A DNA stretch of 64,000 nucleotides, taken from positions 3,693,501-3,757,500 of the forward strand of contig NZ_CP069354.1 in assembly GCF_016864375.1 (NCBI RefSeq). The letters run 5' to 3'. A program made the position numbers and the translations under genes. Of the stretch, positions 59,672 to 64,000 are shown piece by piece. How positions within the stretch are numbered: the stretch's first letter is position 1; each line of letters begins with the position of its first letter. Source of the DNA: Microvirga sp. VF16 (lineage in GTDB: Bacteria > Pseudomonadota > Alphaproteobacteria > Rhizobiales > Beijerinckiaceae). Below the pieces are notes generated by a model. It worked only from the letters and a program-made list of their open reading frames with translations, searched no databases and was not told the DNA's origin.

Positions 59672-62197
59672 ATGGCCGCCGGCAAGCTTAGCCCCATCGA
59701 CAGCATCGACATTCCCATTCAGGGCATGAGTTGCGCCTCCTGCGTCGGTCGCGTGGAGAAGGCGATTCGATCTGTGGACGGTGTCACGGCAGCCAACGTC
59801 AACCTGGCGACCGAACGGGCGCATGTAGAGTTCGCCCCTTCCGAGGCCAACCCTACGGCAGTTGCGGAGGCGATCCGGGCGGCCGGTTACGAGCCGTCTG
59901 AGAAGACGACCGAGCTGAAGATCGATGGCATGACCTGTGCTTCCTGCGTCAACCGGGTCGAGAAGGCGCTCAAGCGCGTTCCCGGGGTGGTGGATGCGTC
60001 CGTCAATCTCGCCACTGAGCGGGCCTCCGTTCGCTATCTCGGCAATGTGGATATCGTGGAGCGCCTGATAGGCGCCGTCGAGCAGACGGGCTACGAGGCA
60101 AGGCCGATCCAACGGGAAGATGCTCAAACGGACCGCGAACGGGAGGCTCGGGACATCGAGATCGCCAGCCTCCGTCGCTCCGTGCTGATCGCGACGGTCC
60201 TGACCCTGCCGGTCTTCATCCTCGAAATGGGCTCGCATTTCATCCCAGCCATCCACGACTGGGTGATGGGAACGCTCGGTCACGGCGACAGCTGGTATCT
60301 GCAATTCGCCCTGACAACCCTCGTCCTGTTCGGCCCCGGTCTGCGCTTCTTCCAGAAAGGAGTCCCTGCCCTCCTGCGCCTGTCGCCGGACATGAACTCG
60401 CTTGTCGTTCTCGGCACGAGCGCGGCCTATGCCTATTCCGTGGTGGCGACGTTCCTGCCCGGCTTCCTGCCGGCCGGCATGGAGAACGTGTATTACGAGG
60501 CTGCAGCCGTCATCGTGTCCCTGATCCTGCTGGGGCGCTATCTCGAAGCCAAGGCCAAGGGTCGTACATCCGAGGCGATCAAGCGCCTCATGGGGCTCCA
60601 GGCAAAAACCGCCCGCGTGCTGCGGAACGGCGAGGCTCTGGAGATCCCGCTGGATCAGGTCCTGACCGGCGATGTCGTCCAGGTCCGTCCCGGTGAGAAG
60701 ATTCCGGTCGATGGCGAAGTAGTGGAAGGCTCCTCCTTCGTCGATGAATCCATGATCACGGGCGAGCCGGTTCCGGTGCAGAAATCTCAAGGTAGCGAAG
60801 TGGTAGGCGGTACCATCAACAAGAATGGCAGCTTCACCTTCCGAGCCACTCGCATCGGCTCCGATACGGTTCTGGCCCAGATCATCCGGATGGTCGAGCA
60901 GGCGCAGGGCTCGAAGCTTCCGATCCAGGCTCTCGTCGACCAGGTGACGGCCTGGTTCGTGCCCGCCGTCATGGCAGCGGCTGCCCTCACCTTCCTGGTC
61001 TGGCTCACGCTCGGACCTGAGCCAGCCCTCACCTTCGCGCTGATCAATGCGGTCGCCGTGCTGATCATCGCCTGCCCCTGCGCCATGGGTCTGGCGACGC
61101 CGACCTCGATCATGGTCGGCACTGGTCGGGCGGCGGAGCTCGGCGTGCTGTTCCGCCAGGGAGAGGCCTTGCAGAGCCTCAAGGAGGTCGGCGTCGTCGC
61201 TTTGGACAAGACCGGCACCCTGACTCAAGGACGACCCGAACTCACCGATTTCGTGACGGCTTCCGGCTTTTCTGAAGGCGAGGCCCTGCGGCTGATCGCT
61301 GCCGTCGAAAGCCGCTCCGAGCATCCGATCGCGCAGGCTATCGTCGCAGCCGCCGAGCGACGCGGGCTCGCTCTGCCCGCCACCGACAGCTTCGAGGCCG
61401 TGCCGGGCTTCGGCGTCTCGGCGATAGTCGAGGGACGGAAAGTGGATGTGGGCGCGGACCGCTTCATGGCGAAGCTCGGTCTGACCGTCTCCGATTTCGC
61501 CGATATCGCGACTCGTCTAGGGGCCGAGGGCAAGAGCCCGCTCTATGCTGCCATCGACGGTAGGCTTGCCGCCATCGTCGCGGTCGCCGATCCGATCAAG
61601 CCTTCGACTCCGGAAGCCATTGCGGCTCTGCATGCGCTCGGCCTGAAGGTCGCCATGGTCACCGGCGACAACCGGAGGACCGCCGAGGCCATCGCGAAGC
61701 GGATCGGAATCGACGAGGTGGTGGCAGAAGTTCTGCCCGACGGCAAGGTCGAGGTCGTGAAGCGCCTGCGCGAAGAGCACGGCAGGATCGCCTTCGTCGG
61801 CGACGGCATCAACGATGCGCCCGCGCTTGCCGAAGCCGATATCGGCATCGCTATCGGCACAGGCACGGATATCGCCATCGAAAGCGCCGACGTGGTGCTG
61901 ATGTCCGGCGACGTGCGCGGTGTCGTGAATGCCATCGCCCTCTCGAAGGCGACTATCCGCAACATCCAGCAGAACCTGTTCTGGGCCTTCGCCTATAACG
62001 TGCTGCTGATCCCGGTCGCTGCGGGCGTGCTCTATCCTGTCGATGGCACTCTGCTCTCGCCGATCTTTGCGGCCGGCGCCATGGCGCTCTCCAGCGTCTT
62101 CGTTCTCGGCAATGCCTTACGCCTGCGCCGCTTCAAGGCCCCCATCGCATCGGCGCAGGCCGTCACTCACTCTCAGACCGTCGAAGGTGTCGCATGA
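59672..62197 (+). CDS. copA: Copper(I)-exporting P1B-type ATPase
   Basis: Pumps Cu+ out of the cytoplasm; 841 residues. Two N-terminal metal-binding domains carry GMSCASC (Cys21, Cys24) and GMTCASC (Cys89, Cys92). Eight membrane segments follow, with the transport motif CPC at Cys468-Pro-Cys470 in IACPCAMGLATP, the actuator TGE in SMITGEPVPV, the phosphorylated Asp512 in ALDKTGTLTQG, HP in SEHPIAQAI and the hinge GDGINDAPAL. The ATG at 59672 has CAGGAG 7-8 bp upstream and lies after the CueR promoter. The stop overlaps cueR by 4 bp. Confidence 0.96.
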   Translation: MAAGKLSPIDSIDIPIQGMSCASCVGRVEKAIRSVDGVTAANVNLATERAHVEFAPSEANPTAVAEAIRAAGYEPSEKTTELKIDGMTCASCVNRVEKALKRVPGVVDASVNLATERASVRYLGNVDIVERLIGAVEQTGYEARPIQREDAQTDREREARDIEIASLRRSVLIATVLTLPVFILEMGSHFIPAIHDWVMGTLGHGDSWYLQFALTTLVLFGPGLRFFQKGVPALLRLSPDMNSLVVLGTSAAYAYSVVATFLPGFLPAGMENVYYEAAAVIVSLILLGRYLEAKAKGRTSEAIKRLMGLQAKTARVLRNGEALEIPLDQVLTGDVVQVRPGEKIPVDGEVVEGSSFVDESMITGEPVPVQKSQGSEVVGGTINKNGSFTFRATRIGSDTVLAQIIRMVEQAQGSKLPIQALVDQVTAWFVPAVMAAAALTFLVWLTLGPEPALTFALINAVAVLIIACPCAMGLATPTSIMVGTGRAAELGVLFRQGEALQSLKEVGVVALDKTGTLTQGRPELTDFVTASGFSEGEALRLIAAVESRSEHPIAQAIVAAAERRGLALPATDSFEAVPGFGVSAIVEGRKVDVGADRFMAKLGLTVSDFADIATRLGAEGKSPLYAAIDGRLAAIVAVADPIKPSTPEAIAALHALGLKVAMVTGDNRRTAEAIAKRIGIDEVVAEVLPDGKVEVVKRLREEHGRIAFVGDGINDAPALAEADIGIAIGTGTDIAIESADVVLMSGDVRGVVNAIALSKATIRNIQQNLFWAFAYNVLLIPVAAGVLYPVDGTLLSPIFAAGAMALSSVFVLGNALRLRRFKAPIASAQAVTHSQTVEGVA

Positions 62198-62649
62198 ATA
62201 TCGGACAGGCAGCCACGGCCTCTGGCGTTTCGGCCAAGATGATCCGCTATTACGAATCCATCGGACTGATCCCGAAGACAGTGCGCACGGAATCCGGATA
62301 CCGGGTCTATTCGGATTATGATGTGCATACCCTGCGCTTCATCCGTCGCTCGCGGGACCTCGGCTTCTCGGTCGAGCAAATCGCGGATCTCGTGTCGCTC
62401 TGGCAGGATCGCGAGCGCGCAAGCAAGGATGTGAAAGCCATCGCGCTCGAACATGTCGGCGTGCTCGAGCGCAAGATCAGGGAATTGCAGGAGATGGCTT
62501 CGACTCTGAAGCATCTCGCCAGGAATTGTCATGGCGACGCGCGCCCGCATTGCCCGATCATTGAGGAACTGGCAAGCGACGGCGCTGAACCTCTCACTGT
62601 CAAACCGGATGCGAAGTTCGGCGCACTGGGAAAGGCTTTGGCGCGTTAA
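62194..62649 (+). CDS. cueR: Copper-responsive MerR-family regulator CueR
   Basis: A 151-residue MerR-type activator that senses Cu+ and switches on copA. The N-terminal winged helix is MNIGQAATASGVSAKMIRYYESIGL with the wing RTESGYRVYSDYDVH; then a dimerisation helix. The copper ligands are Cys112 and Cys120 in NCHGDARPHCPII, at the same numbers as in E. coli CueR. Its ATG overlaps the copA stop (ATGA), so regulator and pump are made together and the CueR promoter also controls cueR. Confidence 0.94.
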   Translation: MNIGQAATASGVSAKMIRYYESIGLIPKTVRTESGYRVYSDYDVHTLRFIRRSRDLGFSVEQIADLVSLWQDRERASKDVKAIALEHVGVLERKIRELQEMASTLKHLARNCHGDARPHCPIIEELASDGAEPLTVKPDAKFGALGKALAR

Positions 62650-62671
62650 ACAATAAGCGAGTGGCGGCCCT

Positions 62672-63250
62672 TCAAGCCGCCATCTCGACCTCGCGGCCAC
62701 GGCCGAGATCGTGCATCAGCTGCACGTAGTTCGGCATGCGCTGGATCTGACGACCATAATGCCGCCTCAGCGCCTCGATGAGACGGCCGTTGCGCGACAG
62801 GAGTTCGTCCGCGAAGTCGATCATGAGAGAGTTTGGCCAGGCCTGGGGCCGGATCTTCGCCAGCCGCTCGAACAACCTGTCCTCACTTTCATCCGGATTG
62901 GCCTGCGCCATGAGGGTTAGCATCGCGGCGGTCGAACGCGAGACGCCCATATGGCAATGGACGAGCAGGTGCCCCTCCGCGTACTCGGTCCGTCCCTCTG
63001 CCACCTCATCCCCGAAGCGAAGGACGGCCTCCACGTCCTTTGGCGCGGGCAGGATCATGCCTGGGATCGGGTGGATGATATCATGAAAGCGCAGGATCGT
63101 TCTGTGATGGGGGTTGTATGCTCCGAACGCTTCCGGATCGGGATGATCCGGGTCGAGAATCGAGAGAACGTGGGTCACGGACCGCTCACACTGATCCGGC
63201 AGTTCCGAGATGCCGCAGATCGTGAGCATTTGAATGGGTACGCGTTGCAT
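62672..63250 (-). CDS. Tyrosine/dual-specificity-type phosphatase (CX5R)
   Basis: A 192-residue protein-phosphatase-fold enzyme. The P-loop is VHCHMGVSRSTA with nucleophile Cys99 and Arg105; Asp57 in RFHDIIHP is a candidate general acid. There is no signal peptide. Protein, nucleotide or lipid phosphate could be the substrate; similar proteins are common in Rhizobiales and their targets are unknown. It is convergent with cueR, about 22 bp between stops. Confidence 0.85.
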   Translation of the reverse strand: MQRVPIQMLTICGISELPDQCERSVTHVLSILDPDHPDPEAFGAYNPHHRTILRFHDIIHPIPGMILPAPKDVEAVLRFGDEVAEGRTEYAEGHLLVHCHMGVSRSTAAMLTLMAQANPDESEDRLFERLAKIRPQAWPNSLMIDFADELLSRNGRLIEALRRHYGRQIQRMPNYVQLMHDLGRGREVEMAA

Positions 63251-63509
63251 GAAAAACCGCTCGTTCGCAGCTGAAGTGAGACATGAACCTTAACGCCCCT
63301 CACCAAACAGTTAACTCACTTCTAACTGATTGGATCGACACGTTCAAAATACTGTGTCTTGCAAACCACACTGGACCTTTGCCACATTTCTGCCATGCGA
63401 GATCCACCTTGTCGTCACCGCCGGGGCTATGTCTCTTCGAGAGTAATGCCGTCGCTCCTAAACGTCGGCGAATGAAGCCAAAAACCAGAAACTACAGGTC
63501 ACCCCACTG

Positions 63510-64000
63510 ATGTTTGCTGCACCGGCCCCGAGCCTGCCCTCGTTGCGAAACGTACTTCGCTTCTCCACGCTTCTTCTTCCGATGGCCTTGGCGGCCTGTG
63601 TCTCGACACAAGCGCCTCCGCAGCAAGCCTTACGCCGCATCGATCCCGCCTATGCTGCCATGTACGGAGCCCGTCCGGACGAGGCACATCCGCTGCCGGC
63701 CACCGACATCTCCGAGGTCGATCCGCGCTTCCTGCGCCGCGAGGTCGCCTATTATGGCCGCGAGGAGCCCGGCACCATCGTAGTCGACACCGCCTCCCGC
63801 TATCTCTATCTCGTGCGTGAAGGCGGTCGGGCCATCCGCTATGGCATCGGCGTCGGCAAGGAAGGCCTGGCCTGGGGTGGTCGCGCCCGCGTCGGCCGCA
63901 AGGCCACGTGGCCGAACTGGACGCCCACCGCTGCGATGATCCGGCGCGAGCCCGAGCGCAATGCCAAGTGGGCCAGCGGCATGCAGGGCGGCCTGGACAA
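63510..64000 (+). CDS. L,D-transpeptidase lipoprotein (YkuD family; 3' end outside window)
   Basis: The first 163 residues of a likely L,D-transpeptidase, which cross-links peptidoglycan or anchors proteins to it. A lipoprotein signal with lipobox LPMALAAC puts the lipidated Cys near residue 34. The YkuD domain starts at GTIVVDTASRYLYLVREGGRAIRYGIGVGKEGLAWGG, followed by RKATWPNWTPTAAMIRREP. The catalytic His-Cys region is beyond the window end. ATG at 63510. The gene runs off the edge without a stop. Confidence 0.9.
   Translation, partial: MFAAPAPSLPSLRNVLRFSTLLLPMALAACVSTQAPPQQALRRIDPAYAAMYGARPDEAHPLPATDISEVDPRFLRREVAYYGREEPGTIVVDTASRYLYLVREGGRAIRYGIGVGKEGLAWGGRARVGRKATWPNWTPTAAMIRREPERNAKWASGMQGGLD

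Noticed and set aside
59642..61324. 560-codon minus-strand frame opposite copA
   Set aside because: Antisense to copA with its conserved motifs; composition rich in His/Asp/Gln is an artefact of GC-rich codons.
62663..62683. GGCGGC-ccttcaa-GCCGCC hairpin as a bidirectional terminator between cueR and the phosphatase
   Set aside because: The stem is only 6 bp with a 7-nt loop and has no T run on either side, and it overlaps the phosphatase stop.

Overview
The window looks like a chromosomal segment of a high-GC alphaproteobacterium of the order Hyphomicrobiales (Rhizobiales), most likely a Methylobacteriaceae/Microvirga-type organism. This is inferred from the Omp2b-type porin with its AADLPAKK leader, the bifunctional Rel–pyrE–smpB–dapA neighbourhood, an HWE-family histidine kinase, Tat-exported TakP-like TRAP binding proteins and many short palindromic intergenic repeats. 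I ran no database search, so family names rest on motifs I recognise.

Layout. 1-11.3 kb: housekeeping block with the end of rel ((p)ppGpp synthetase/hydrolase), a C26 amidotransferase and a HAD hydrolase, a low-GC orphan restriction-nuclease-like gene, pyrE, a NYN-domain nuclease, a double-ACT regulator, smpB, dapA, a soluble lytic transglycosylase and an alpha/beta hydrolase. 11.4-19.2 kb: a major porin with tandem terminator hairpins, then tyrosine/homogentisate catabolism (MarR regulator, maiA, hpd in one operon; a fumarylacetoacetase-type gene nearby) interleaved with a membrane EEP phosphatase, an orphan TRAP binding protein and a dodecin. 19.2-26.6 kb: a repeat-rich gap, a secreted propeller-like protein, a LysE exporter, a 952-residue RTX-type calcium-binding protein and an Uup-type ABC-F ATPase. 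26.6-38.2 kb: an HWE sensor kinase, then a peptide-type ABC transporter whose fused double ATPase is separated from its binding protein and permeases by an aldehyde dehydrogenase and a short-chain dehydrogenase, with palindromic repeats in several gaps; then an LLM oxidoreductase. 38.3-45 kb: a second TRAP binding protein, an uncharacterised exported protein, an S66 peptidase, a PhnA-type mini-protein, slyX-trhO and an amidase. 45-54 kb: an accessory-looking stretch with a Crp/Fnr regulator, many small unknown genes, a Liv-type binding protein beside a sarcosine/N-methyltryptophan oxidase, a second RTX protein, a DUF937 protein and a tRNA-Ser(GCU). 54-64 kb: a CapK/PaaK-like adenylate-forming enzyme, RidA, a glycosyltransferase, a GST, a soluble EEP phosphatase, the copper-efflux pair copA-cueR with a clear CueR-type promoter, a CX5R phosphatase and the start of an L,D-transpeptidase lipoprotein.

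The best-supported regulatory circuits are: MarR autoregulation of maiA-hpd through two GTTGC-N4-GCAAC palindromes; CueR control of copA-cueR through a dyad in a 19-bp spacer promoter; and a TGTGC-N6-GCACA site before the Crp/Fnr gene. The most unusual architecture is the set of palindromic repeat families (REPIN-like ~90-bp elements, ~100-bp GGGGATGACA/TGTCATTCCC elements, one nested ~170-bp cruciform) concentrated at 19.2-19.6 kb and inside the peptide-transporter operon. I saw no CRISPR array, intact insertion sequence or prophage. I did not find a complete system that I would confidently call undescribed.
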